DNA of 64,000 nucleotides from Hymenobacter perfusus (GTDB taxonomy: Bacteria > Bacteroidota > Bacteroidia > Cytophagales > Hymenobacteraceae), in assembly GCF_003944765.1 (NCBI RefSeq), contig NZ_RWIU01000005.1:1-64000 (forward strand). Reading direction: 5' to 3'. The notes beneath the pieces were generated by a model. It was given only the letters and a program-made list of their open reading frames with translations. It was not told the DNA's origin and made no database searches. Below, one piece after another: positions 26,961 to 35,106 of this stretch. Within the stretch, counting starts at the first letter, position 1. Every line of letters starts with the position of its first letter. A program made the position numbers and the translations under genes.

Positions 26961-27073
26961 AGAACGTCATGCTGAGCCTGCCGAAGCATCTCTACCGCAA
27001 TGGTAAATCCCACGTTTGCCGAGCAGCGCAACGAAGCGGTAGAGATGCTTCGGCAGGCTCAGCATGACGTTCT
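26961..27073. repeat. Dispersed inverted repeat, 38-nt perfect arms
   Basis: Left arm 26961-26998 (AGAACGTCATGCTGAGCCTG, then CCGAAGCATCTCTACCGC) and right arm 27036-27073 are exact reverse complements, with a 37-base centre. It lies between the convergent sugar-dehydrogenase-like and porin genes, 32 bases from the porin stop. It is the cleanest copy of the GTCATGCTGAGC element in the window. Confidence 0.95.
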
Positions 27074-27105
27074 TCTTTCAGCAGTTTCCCTGCCACACTC
27101 CTTCC

Positions 27106-28569
27106 CTACAAAATCACCTGGAGCTGCATGGTGGCTTCGGGGCGGTAGTTGAGGTTGTTGATGTTGGTAAAATCGGGTCGGGCGCGGTAGTTGAGCGTGA
27201 TTTTGGCCTGGTGGCCATCGAGTAGCACGTTCACGCCGCCGTCCACGATGTGCACGTCCTGCAGGCGGCCATCGGTGCGGCGCAAACCCTCGTAGCGGCC
27301 GTGGATGTATCCCGCGTAGGGCTGCAGGCGCACTTTAGGGCCAAGCAGTTTTTTGGGGAGCAGAAAGCCGGTCTGGATGGTTTGGGCGGTGCCGGTGCCG
27401 AGCATGGGCACGGCGTTGCCGCGCAGGGCCGCCGAGCCGGTGCCGGGGTTCAGGGTGCCGCCGTAGCGCACGTAGTTGGGGCCCATGCGGTAGTCGTAGG
27501 CGGCGGCGTACACCGTAAAGGCGGTCTGGTTGCGGGCGGTGGTGTCCACGGGCGTATCGAAGAAGATGTCGGCCGAGAGCACGCGCATGTCGTGGCGGTT
27601 GTAGGAGATGTCCCAGGCGCGGGCGGGCAGCGTGGCGGGGTTGTCGGTGGGGCGCGAGTAGAGGCCACCGGCGTGGTAGAGGAAGCCCGCCCCGATGTTG
27701 AACACGCGTTTGGCCCCCAGGTAATTGCCCACCGCAAACGGCACTAGGTTCAGCTCCTTATCCAGCAGCTCCACATCAAAGTAGCCCTGCCAGATTTTGC
27801 CCCGGCTGCGCGGGTTGAACTGCGCCACGTTAGTGGTCAGCGTGGCCGGCGTGCTGCCGGTATTCGTCCGAAACGCGTCATTCACCGACAGCCGGTAATC
27901 GAACTTTTTGACCCGCCCGCGCACGTACAGCCCAATGCCCCGGCCGGTCTGGTCGATGGCGTCGAGGGAGGGCGACTGCACGCCGGGCACGTCGAGGGTT
28001 ATCAGCGAGAAGGCGGCGAAGCTGGTCTGGCGCGAGATGCCGTTGTAGTAGTGCAGGCCGCCGCCGGCGCTCAGGTACTGGCTCACCTTGTACTCCACCA
28101 GCGCGTCGTGGATGTAGAACTGCGGCTTCTTGCCGGGGCCGGTGGGCTCGCCGGGCGCGCCGCCCGAAATGGTGCTCTGCCCGTTGATGCCCAGCTGCGT
28201 GACCACCAGAAAGCGTGGATTCAGCTGCGCCACCAGCAGCACCCGCGAGCGACGGATACCGAAGTCAATTTGGTCACTCTGCGGCTCTTCCTCGGCCGAG
28301 AGCGTGCCGGAGTTGTTCTCATTATAGCGCACCCACAGCTGGTGGGCCGTCATGATGCGCACGTATTTGGAGCCGTCGGGCGAGATACTGATTTTCATGC
28401 CGCCCGCGTACGGGGCCGATTTGGCGGGCGCGGGCACCGGGGCCGGAGCAGTAGCCGGGGCCGGATTTGGAGCCTTGCCGGTGGTGGGCGGCACGATAAT
28501 CTGGGCATGAGTTAGCGGAGCCAGCAGCAGCAAAAGCGCCGCCAGCTTCAGGCGTAGAAAGTTCGTCAT
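27106..28569 (-). CDS. Outer-membrane porin, phosphate-selective-porin-like
   Basis: A 487-residue outer-membrane protein. The signal peptide ends LTHAQ, then a Pro/Ala linker (APNPAPATAPAPVPAPAKSA) precedes a barrel of many short amphipathic strands, such as SKYVRIMTAHQLWVRYNENN, IDFGIRRSRVLLVAQLNPRF and AKITLNYRARPDF. The strand pattern and the N-terminal strand with FGIRRSR resemble porin O/P-type proteins of Bacteroidota. As the last gene of the organic-acid uptake cluster it may admit dicarboxylates through the outer membrane; that is inference from context. Confidence 0.75.
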   Translation of the reverse strand: MTNFLRLKLAALLLLLAPLTHAQIIVPPTTGKAPNPAPATAPAPVPAPAKSAPYAGGMKISISPDGSKYVRIMTAHQLWVRYNENNSGTLSAEEEPQSDQIDFGIRRSRVLLVAQLNPRFLVVTQLGINGQSTISGGAPGEPTGPGKKPQFYIHDALVEYKVSQYLSAGGGLHYYNGISRQTSFAAFSLITLDVPGVQSPSLDAIDQTGRGIGLYVRGRVKKFDYRLSVNDAFRTNTGSTPATLTTNVAQFNPRSRGKIWQGYFDVELLDKELNLVPFAVGNYLGAKRVFNIGAGFLYHAGGLYSRPTDNPATLPARAWDISYNRHDMRVLSADIFFDTPVDTTARNQTAFTVYAAAYDYRMGPNYVRYGGTLNPGTGSAALRGNAVPMLGTGTAQTIQTGFLLPKKLLGPKVRLQPYAGYIHGRYEGLRRTDGRLQDVHIVDGGVNVLLDGHQAKITLNYRARPDFTNINNLNYRPEATMQLQVIL

Positions 28570-28657
28570 GGGGAGTTGTGGCGGGGTCGAAATCGAGCAA
28601 GGCGCGGCCCGGCTGCCCTATCAAGGCAGAGAAAATCGGTCAGCAGGAAAGGGAGAT

Positions 28658-28760
28658 GTAGCGCGAACTTTGTAGTTCGCGTCCCCGCGCCGTTCGGGTA
28701 GTTGTAGCGGCGCGGGGACGGTTCTGGCGGCAGTAGCGCGAACTACAAAGTTCGCGCTAC
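28658..28760. repeat. Compound hairpin element of three palindromes
   Basis: Three adjacent inverted repeats occur. GCGAACT-TTGT-AGTTCGC lies inside 28658-28681. GTCCCCGCGCCG (28681-28692) pairs with CGGCGCGGGGAC (28708-28719). GTAGCGCGAACT-ACAA-AGTTCGCGCTAC (28733-28760) is perfect. The left palindrome is a shorter version of the right one in inverted order, so the element is palindromic as a whole. It lies between the dctA stop and the porin start. Confidence 0.9.
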
Positions 28761-28774
28761 TGCCGCCTCACAAC

Positions 28775-30103
28775 CTAGGCGTGAATTTCCACGCGGGGAA
28801 TGAGGGCGGCCGGCTCGGGCTGCAGTTCCTCCGGCACCGAGCGGCCCTGCAGGGCCAACTGGTGGCGGGCTTCGTCGAACTCGCCCTCACTCTTGGCGAC
28901 CACCAGCGTGGCAATGCCGTTGCCGATGACGTTGGTAATGGCCCGCGCCTCGCTCATAAACCGATCCACGCCCAGCAGCAGGGCCACGCTTTCCACCGGA
29001 ATAACTTTAGTAGCCGCCAGCGTGGAAGCCAGCACAATAAAGCCCGACCCCGTCACGCCCGCCGCGCCCTTACTCGTCACCACCAGAATGGCAATCAGGG
29101 TAAGCTGCTGGGTGAAGGAAAGCGGGATGTTGAACGCCTGGGCCAGGAAAATGACGGCAATGGACAAGTAAATCGAGGTGCCGTCGAGGTTGAAGGAGTA
29201 GCCGGTCGGAATCACGAGGCCGGCTACGGAGCGGGAGCAGCCGTAGCGCTCCATCTTGTCAATCATGCGCGGCAGGGCCGACTCCGACGAGGATGTGCCC
29301 AGCACCAGCAGGATTTCCTCCTTGATGAAGCGCAGGTAGGGCATCAGGCGCAGGCCGTAGTAGCGCATAATCAGGTTCAGTACCCCAAAAATGAACAGGA
29401 ACATGGTGGCGTACACCACCAGCATCAGCTTGCCCAGCGGCAGCAGCGTGGCAATACCGTATTTGCCGATGGTGAAAGCCATGCCCCCAAAGGCGCCCAG
29501 CGGAGCCAGTTTCATCACCATCGCCAGCACCCCAAACATGGCGTGCGAGAGCCGGTCGAAGGTTTTCATCAGCGGCTGGGCCTGCTGGCCCATGCGGTTG
29601 AGGGCCAGCCCGAACAGCACCGAAAATAGCAGCACCTGCAGAATGTCGCCCTTGGCGAAAGCGCCCACCACGTTGTCGGGCACCATGTGGGTGAAGAATT
29701 CCACCCAGTTCATCTCGCCGGCCTGGGACGTGAATTTGGACGCTTCCTCGGCCTTTTTCGAGTCCTGCATGACGGCTTGGGCCGTGGCCTGCACGCCCGC
29801 GCCGGGCTGGGTCACATTGGCCACCAGCATACCGATAGCCAGGGCCAGCGTCGTCACGATTTCAAAGTACAGCAAGGCCTTACCACCCACGCGGCCCACC
29901 TTTTTCATACTGCCCATACCCGCAATACCGATAACCACCGTCAGGAAGATAATGGGCGTTATCAGCATCTTAATCAGGCTGATGAATGTATCGGCCACGG
30001 GCTTGAGCGCCGCCCCGAAGGCCGGAAACAAAGCCCCGACGGCAATGCCCAAAGCAATGGCCGTGAGCACCTGCACGGTAAGGTTGGAAAACAGCTTTTT
30101 CAT
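28775..30103 (-). CDS. dctA: C4-dicarboxylate / amino-acid:cation symporter
   Basis: A 442-residue inner-membrane transporter of the DAACS family. It imports fumarate, succinate, malate or acidic amino acids with protons or sodium. Family signatures: [20 protein letters not shown], the serine-rich re-entrant hairpin [19 protein letters not shown], the helix-7 motif [15 protein letters not shown], and the C-terminal [20 protein letters not shown]. These fit DctA better than glutamate transporters, but the exact substrate is not proven. It follows the KgtP-like gene and precedes a porin gene. Confidence 0.9.
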   Translation of the reverse strand: MKKLFSNLTVQVLTAIALGIAVGALFPAFGAALKPVADTFISLIKMLITPIIFLTVVIGIAGMGSMKKVGRVGGKALLYFEIVTTLALAIGMLVANVTQPGAGVQATAQAVMQDSKKAEEASKFTSQAGEMNWVEFFTHMVPDNVVGAFAKGDILQVLLFSVLFGLALNRMGQQAQPLMKTFDRLSHAMFGVLAMVMKLAPLGAFGGMAFTIGKYGIATLLPLGKLMLVVYATMFLFIFGVLNLIMRYYGLRLMPYLRFIKEEILLVLGTSSSESALPRMIDKMERYGCSRSVAGLVIPTGYSFNLDGTSIYLSIAVIFLAQAFNIPLSFTQQLTLIAILVVTSKGAAGVTGSGFIVLASTLAATKVIPVESVALLLGVDRFMSEARAITNVIGNGIATLVVAKSEGEFDEARHQLALQGRSVPEELQPEPAALIPRVEIHA

Positions 30104-30159
30104 GAGGCGGGATTGATGGGGTGGGAAGTCGGTTTAGGGGAAGCAGGCGAGCTGTATCT

Positions 30160-30250
30160 GTCATCCTGAGCCTGCGAAGGACCTTATCACCTATGAACAA
30201 CACAGGTGTGATGTAGCCGTGGCAAGGTCATTCGCGCTGCTCAGGATGAC
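30160..30250. repeat. Inverted repeat (GTCATCCTGAGC type) overlapping the kgtP stop
   Basis: GTCATCCTGAGC (30160-30171) is mirrored by GCTCAGGATGAC (30239-30250), with weaker inner symmetry (AAGGACCTT and AAGGTC). The right arm runs through the last codons of the MFS transporter gene, supplying its final Ser-Ser and TGA stop (30241-30243). Confidence 0.9.
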
Positions 30251-31617
30251 AATTTAGCCGGCTGCTCAGCCATCGGAGAATTGTCGAGATGGGACGTTTT
30301 GGTGGTTTCAGCCATACCCAGGAACACCAGCAGCGAGACGCCAATGCAGCCGGCGATGTACCAGTAAAAATAGGCCTCGTGCCCCACGCCCTTGCTCCAG
30401 AGGGCCAGATACTCGGCCGTGCCGCCGAATACGGCCACCGTCAGGGCGTGCGGCAGCCCGATGCCCAGGGCCCGGATTTCCGTCGGAAACAGCTCGGCTT
30501 TTACTATCACATTGATGCCGCTGTACCCGCTCACAATCACCAAAGCCAGCAGCAGCAGCCCGAAAGCGGCCAGCGGCGAGGTGGTGTGACTGAGGGCCGT
30601 GAGCAGCGGCACCGTACCCAGCGCCCCGCCCACCCCGAAGAACAGCAGCAAGGGCCGCCGCCCGATGCGGTCCGACAGCGCCCCGAACACCGGCTGTAAG
30701 GCAGCAAACACCAGCAGCGACAGAAAGCACACGTTGGTGGCGGCCTCGCGGGTCATGTGGGCAGTGTTCACCAGGAACTTAAGCATGTAGGTGGTGAAGG
30801 TGTAGAAGGCCAGTGTACCGCCCATCGTGAGGCCGACCACCGTAAGCACGGCGCGGGGATGCCGCGCCAACACCCGCAGACTGCCGCGCTGGTCCTCGGC
30901 AGTTTCGGGCTGGGCCGTGAAGGCGGCGGTTTCGTCGAGGTTGTGGCGCAGGTACAGGGCTACAACCGACAGCAAAGCCCCAATCACGAAGGGAATGCGC
31001 CAGCCCCAGGCCAGCAGCTGGGCCGGTTCCAGTACCCGCTGCAGTACCAATTGAATGCCCAAAGCCAGCAGCTGGGCCCCGATAAGGGTGAGGTATAGAA
31101 AGCTGGAATAGAAGCCGCGGCGGCGCGAAGTAGCCATTTCGGCCAGGTAAGTGGCCGACACGCCGTATTCGCCGCCCACGCTCAGGCCCTGTAGCAGCCG
31201 GGCCGTAAGCAGCATCACCGGCGCCACAATGCCCACGGTCTGGTAAGTCGGCGTGAGGGCAATCAGCAATGAACCGAGCGACATGAGCAGCACCGACAGC
31301 GTCATGGACTGCTTACGGCCCACTTTATCGGCAATGCGCCCGAACATCCAGCCCCCGATGGGCCGCATCAGAAAGCCCAGCGCGAAGATGCCGGCCGTCT
31401 GGAGCAGCTGGGCCGTAGTGTCGCCGGCCGGGAAGAACGAGGCCGAGAAGTACAGGGAAAACGAGGAGAAAACGTACCAGTCGTACCACTCCACCAGGTT
31501 ACCCACCGAGCCGCTCAGGATGGCCCGCAGCCGCCGGGGCGACACCCGCTCCCCACGCCCCGCCCCGGCCGGCGGCGCGGCAGTAGCTGAGGGAGCAGGA
31601 GAAACGGCGGTAGACAT
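30241..31617 (-). CDS. kgtP: MFS organic-acid:proton symporter, alpha-ketoglutarate permease-like
   Basis: A 458-residue 12-helix transporter of the metabolite:H+ symporter group. It is strikingly similar to E. coli KgtP in SGSVGNLVEWYDWYVFSSFS, QLLQTAGIFALGFLMRPIGG, the loop GRIADKVGRKQSM and GLSVGGEYGVSATYL. Likely imports 2-oxoglutarate or a similar acid. The N-terminal 25 residues (Ala/Pro-rich, GAGRGERVSPRR) are longer than usual. The C-terminal residues and stop come from a palindromic repeat. It lies in the organic-acid cluster between the sensor kinase and dctA. Confidence 0.88.
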   Translation of the reverse strand: MSTAVSPAPSATAAPPAGAGRGERVSPRRLRAILSGSVGNLVEWYDWYVFSSFSLYFSASFFPAGDTTAQLLQTAGIFALGFLMRPIGGWMFGRIADKVGRKQSMTLSVLLMSLGSLLIALTPTYQTVGIVAPVMLLTARLLQGLSVGGEYGVSATYLAEMATSRRRGFYSSFLYLTLIGAQLLALGIQLVLQRVLEPAQLLAWGWRIPFVIGALLSVVALYLRHNLDETAAFTAQPETAEDQRGSLRVLARHPRAVLTVVGLTMGGTLAFYTFTTYMLKFLVNTAHMTREAATNVCFLSLLVFAALQPVFGALSDRIGRRPLLLFFGVGGALGTVPLLTALSHTTSPLAAFGLLLLALVIVSGYSGINVIVKAELFPTEIRALGIGLPHALTVAVFGGTAEYLALWSKGVGHEAYFYWYIAGCIGVSLLVFLGMAETTKTSHLDNSPMAEQPAKLSS

Positions 31618-31772
31618 AAGCGAGGCAGTTGTTAGCTAGTGAGTAGTTACTTACTGGTTGGTGTAAGCAAATGACGAACTCAATCTTGAAGGAATTTTGA
31701 GGGAATGTTATGGTTTCTATGAAATTTTGCGCCGCTGACAGCAGGGTGCAAGCATTGAAACTGATGCATATT

Positions 31773-31894
31773 AAGAACGTCATGCTTTATCTGATGTCCG
31801 CTTGTCGAAGCATCTCTACCGCTTCGTTGAACGGCACAGACGAAGCGGTAGAGATGCTTCGGCAAGCGGACATCAGATAAAGCATGACGTTCTT
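31773..31894. repeat. Dispersed inverted repeat, 55-nt arms
   Basis: Arms 31773-31827 and 31840-31894 are reverse complements with a single mismatch, around a 12-base centre. Outer ends match the 26961 element (AAGAACGTCATGC), the inner part GAAGCATCTCTACCGCTTCG also matches, but the segment between (TTTATCTGATGTCCGCTTG) replaces the usual TGAGCCTGC. It separates the sensor kinase and kgtP genes. Confidence 0.95.
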
Positions 31895-31931
31895 TTTACT
31901 TGTTCCACTCATCACCACCACCAAACACTAG

Positions 31932-33212
31932 CTACTGCCCGGCCGGAATCGGCGCGAAATCCAGCCGGATGCGGTGCCAGCCCTCGGCGTAGGTGTAGCT
32001 GATGCGGTGACCGTACAACTCGCTGATGCGGCGCACGATGGCCAGTCCGATGCCGATGGAATCGAGGGCGGCGTTGCCTTTTTTGAAGCGACCGAACAGC
32101 TCTTCTACCGGCGCGGTGGGCGCGTGGCCGGTATTTTCCAGCAGCAGAAATTCCGGGGTGAGCTGCAGCCGGATTTCGCCGCCGGGCTGGTTGTGGCGGA
32201 TGGCGTTGCTGAGCAGGTTGTTGAGCAGCAGCCGCGCCAGGGCCTCGTCCAGGGGTACCACTACGCCGGACGCAATGCGCTGGGTGGTGCGCAGGTTCTT
32301 CATCTCGGCCAGGTCGGCGAAGGCGGCTTCGGTGGCGGGTACCAGCTGGCTCAAGTTGGTAAAGGTGTCGGGGCGGGTGTCGAAGTGCTCCAGCTTGGCC
32401 AGCAGCGTGAGCGAGTGGTTGATGCGGCTGAGGCGCTCCAGCTCGTCGTGCATGGCCGTGAGCAGGCGCAGCTGCGCCTCCGTCAGCTCCGAATCCATGA
32501 GCAGCTCCAGCTTCGCCTTGATGGCAGCAATGGGCGTTTGCAGCTCGTGGGAGGCATTTTCGGAGAATTCCTTGAGGCCTTGGTAGTCGCTCTGGGCGCG
32601 GGTGGTCATGCGCAGCAGAAACTCGTTGAGCACGTTGAACTCGGTGGTACGGCTGGGCTCCAGGGCAATGCGCTGCTGCTGGCTGAGCTGAAACTGCTGA
32701 ATGCCGCGCAGCGTCTGGGTGAAGGGCCGCAGAATCCGCCAGGAAATCACCTCGCTAAGAATCACCACCAACGCCAGCAGAAACACAAACGTCCAGGCAA
32801 ACACCAGCATCAGGCCGGTCAGGTAGGCGTCGCGCGGCTCCACCACGGCCGCCCGGCTGGTCACGCGGTACACCTGCCCGCGCACCACCGGGTAGGTGGT
32901 CACACGCACCATCCGCACTTCTGATTGCAATGCCGGCTCCCATTCGTTGCGCAGCCGCACCAGCGGCGCGTGGCGGGCCGTATCGGCGGGCACGCCACGC
33001 GCCACCCGCACGTTGGCCCGCGACGGATGCCCCGCGTAGCTGCCCCCGCGCCGCAGTTGCCCCGTCACCACCGCGTTCAGCCCCTCCAGCTTGCCAATCG
33101 TGGCCTGCGTGGCGCTGCGTGAAAGGGCCGCGTACACAATGGCAAACCCAATGCTCAGCACGAAAAACGTGATGATGGCGTAGGCCAGCGTGTAGCGGTA
33201 ATTGAGTTTCAC
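31932..33212 (-). CDS. Sensor histidine kinase
   Basis: A 426-residue inner-membrane kinase. Helix 1 is YTLAYAIITFFVLSIGFAIV. A periplasmic sensor of about 110 residues follows, then helix 2 (LTGLMLVFAWTFVFLLALVVI). The dimerisation domain has His222 in SENASHELQTPIAAIKAKLE. The ATPase domain has NLLSNAIRHNQPGGEI and the G-box GIGLAIVRRISELYG. The start is set at the GTG at 33212 because the upstream ATG frame reads through a repeat; a start within the repeat is unlikely. Its partner is the adjacent OmpR-type regulator. Possible ligand: an organic acid, judging by the downstream transporters. Confidence 0.9.
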   Translation of the reverse strand: MKLNYRYTLAYAIITFFVLSIGFAIVYAALSRSATQATIGKLEGLNAVVTGQLRRGGSYAGHPSRANVRVARGVPADTARHAPLVRLRNEWEPALQSEVRMVRVTTYPVVRGQVYRVTSRAAVVEPRDAYLTGLMLVFAWTFVFLLALVVILSEVISWRILRPFTQTLRGIQQFQLSQQQRIALEPSRTTEFNVLNEFLLRMTTRAQSDYQGLKEFSENASHELQTPIAAIKAKLELLMDSELTEAQLRLLTAMHDELERLSRINHSLTLLAKLEHFDTRPDTFTNLSQLVPATEAAFADLAEMKNLRTTQRIASGVVVPLDEALARLLLNNLLSNAIRHNQPGGEIRLQLTPEFLLLENTGHAPTAPVEELFGRFKKGNAALDSIGIGLAIVRRISELYGHRISYTYAEGWHRIRLDFAPIPAGQ

Positions 33213-33266
33213 GGCGGTTAGGATGGGTGAATGGGTGGACTGGTGGATGAATGAACGGGTGGAAAA

Positions 33267-33317
33267 AACGTCATGCTGAGCGGAGTGCAACGAAGCCGAA
33301 GCATCTCGCCCGCTTCG
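33267..33317. repeat. Dispersed repeat, half copy
   Basis: AACGTCATGCTGAGCGGAGT then CGAAGCCGAAGCATCTCGCC, the same two half-site blocks as the full elements, without the mirrored arm. Confidence 0.8.
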
Positions 33318-33330
33318 CCTAACGATTCAC

Positions 33331-33356
33331 TAGCCCAGGGTTTAAACCCTGGGCTA
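33331..33356. repeat. Perfect 26-nt palindrome
   Basis: TAGCCCAGGGTTT and its exact complement AAACCCTGGGCTA meet with no loop at TTTAAA. It lies 70 bases after the response-regulator stop. The absence of a loop and of a T run makes it an atypical terminator. Confidence 0.95.
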
Positions 33357-33426
33357 CGGAGCGGATGTTACGGGCTGCTTGCTGTACCGCTTGCCGTCGT
33401 CACACGTCAAACTCACCACCTCACCG

Positions 33427-34107
33427 TCATTCCGGGGCGTTGAATTTGTAGCCGAAGCCGTAGACGGTGCTGATGTAGTCCTGGCCGCCGGCGTCGGTGA
33501 TTTTCTTGCGCAGGTTTTTGACGTGCTGATACACGAAGTCCACGCTGTCGAGGTTGTCGGTGTAGTCGCCCCAGAGGTGGGCCGCAATGGCCTGGCGGCT
33601 CAGCATGCGGCCCTTGTTGTGGATGAAGTAGAGCAGCAGGTTGGTTTCCTTGCGGGTGAGGCTGAGCAGCTTGCCATTCACGCGGCACTCCAGCGAGTCA
33701 AGGTCGGCGGTGAGGTCCTGAAACGTGAGGACGTTGTTTTTCTGGGGGCTGCGGCGGCGCATGATGGCCTTGATGCGGGCGTGCAGCTCGGGCAGCGGGA
33801 AGGGCTTGGTGATGTAGTCATCGGCCCCTTCGCTGAGGCCGGTGAGCTTGAAATCCAACGCGTTCTGGGCCGAAATAATAATCACGCTGCTGTCCACGCC
33901 ATCCTTGCGCAGCAGCTTGAGCAGGTTGATGCCGTTGCCGTCGGGCAGCATGATGTCGAGCAGCACCACGTCGTAGGTGAAAAGGATGAGCTTTTCGCGG
34001 GCCTCATCGAAGGTGGCGGCCACCTCGCAGATGTAGTGCTCCTGCACCAGGTAGCCGGCAATGCTGCGGGCCAGCTCCGCGTGGTCTTCAACCAAGAGAA
34101 TTTTCAT
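33427..34107 (-). CDS. OmpR-family response regulator
   Basis: A 226-residue DNA-binding regulator. The receiver domain has the phospho-acceptor Asp51 in YDVVLLDIMLPDGNG, the conserved Ser79 and Lys101 in YITKPFPLPEL. The C-terminal winged helix shows LSLTRKETNLLLYFIHNKGR and VDFVYQHVKNLRKKITDAGG followed by YISTVYGFGYKF. It leads the run of kinase, KgtP-like, DctA-like and porin genes, all on the same strand, and probably controls them. Confidence 0.95.
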   Translation of the reverse strand: MKILLVEDHAELARSIAGYLVQEHYICEVAATFDEAREKLILFTYDVVLLDIMLPDGNGINLLKLLRKDGVDSSVIIISAQNALDFKLTGLSEGADDYITKPFPLPELHARIKAIMRRRSPQKNNVLTFQDLTADLDSLECRVNGKLLSLTRKETNLLLYFIHNKGRMLSRQAIAAHLWGDYTDNLDSVDFVYQHVKNLRKKITDAGGQDYISTVYGFGYKFNAPE

Positions 34108-34220
34108 ACGGCGGCAAACGGCGTTACCGGCGCGGAAAAAGCCGGGAGCGGCTGGATACCGGTAAAAGTATCAAAAACCCCTGCCCCGCTCCGCATCTGA
34201 AGTGTGCTTGGTGGCACTGC

Positions 34221-35036
34221 TCACAGAATGTGGAACTCCACGGGCAGCTCATACGGCACCGCCACGGCCCGACCCGCCACTACGGCCGGCTCCCAGACCG
34301 GCATGATTTTGAGCAGCCGCAGCACTTCCGTATCAGTACTATTGGTGAGGCCTTTGAGGATTTCCGGGTTTTGGACCTGCCCCCGCTTGTCCAGTACAAA
34401 CCGCGCCCACATATTGCCTTCTACCTGGTTGCGCAGGTCCATAGCCGGGTAGCGCAGGTTGCGGGCCAGCCACTGTCGCAACGCTTTTTCGCCGCCCACA
34501 AACCGGGCGGGCCGCTCGAAGGCAAACCAGGTAGTGTCCCGGCCGGTGCGGGTGTAGCAACGGCCGGTCCGGCGCAGGCCGGCCCGGTAGGTTTCCGTGC
34601 GCAGCAGGCGGCCCGAAGGATACCAGGCCCGCAACGCGCCGTGCCGCTGCCCCTGCCGGTACGTCAGCTGCCAGTGCGGCCGGCCGGTAGGGTACCAGGC
34701 CTGCACTACTCCGTGGAGCCGGCCGTGGCTGTACGGGTAGCTGGCTACCCGCCGGCCCGTAGCGGCGTGCCATTCGATGCTGAGGCCGTGCCGCTGGCCG
34801 GCGCGGAGCTGGCTGTATTGCTCCTGATGCAGGCGCTGGCCGTTGGGCTGGTAGGTGGTGATGGTGCCGCCCGCGCCCTGCCGGCGCACTACGGTATAGG
34901 TAGCGGCCGAGTCAGGAAAGGCAGTGCGGCGGCCGGTGCCAGTGTAGTACGTGCGGGCCGAGGGCTGAGCAACTACCTGGGTAACGGCCAGCAGAACCAG
35001 TAGGAGGCTACCGGCGAAAAATAGTAGACGAAGCAT
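34221..35036 (-). CDS. MORN-repeat protein with C-terminal TonB domain
   Basis: A 271-residue exported protein. A signal peptide (LRLLFFAGSLLLVLLAVTQVVAQ) is followed by four or five MORN-type repeats of the YwqK kind (QRHGLSIEWHAATGRRVASY, GRLHGVVQAWYPTGRPHWQL, QRHGALRAWYPSGRLLRTET). A TonB C-terminal domain occupies about residues 185-271 (FVGGEKALRQWLARNLRYPA, GNMWARFVLDKRGQVQNPEI). No N-terminal membrane anchor remains after cleavage, unlike classical TonB. Starts at 35036 by signal-peptide position. It is divergent from the gene at 35107, with 70 bases between them. Confidence 0.85.
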   Translation of the reverse strand: MLRLLFFAGSLLLVLLAVTQVVAQPSARTYYTGTGRRTAFPDSAATYTVVRRQGAGGTITTYQPNGQRLHQEQYSQLRAGQRHGLSIEWHAATGRRVASYPYSHGRLHGVVQAWYPTGRPHWQLTYRQGQRHGALRAWYPSGRLLRTETYRAGLRRTGRCYTRTGRDTTWFAFERPARFVGGEKALRQWLARNLRYPAMDLRNQVEGNMWARFVLDKRGQVQNPEILKGLTNSTDTEVLRLLKIMPVWEPAVVAGRAVAVPYELPVEFHIL

Positions 35037-35106
35037 GTGGAATTGGGTCGAGAGTGGCATCAATACCCGGTAGATGCCCAACCCACGCTTATTCCACACC
35101 GAGCCA

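Larger units (their letters stand above)
33213..33426. other. Gap between response regulator and kinase with two repeats
   Basis: Bases 33213-33262 are a low-complexity GGATGGGTGAATGGGTGGAC-type stretch. Bases 33267-33317 are a half copy of the GTCATGCTGAGC element. Bases 33331-33356 are a perfect palindrome. No coding signal. Confidence 0.7.

Noticed and set aside
26961-31894. CRISPR array
   Set aside because: The repeats are inverted, unevenly spaced and lie between genes. There are no regular spacers and no cas genes.
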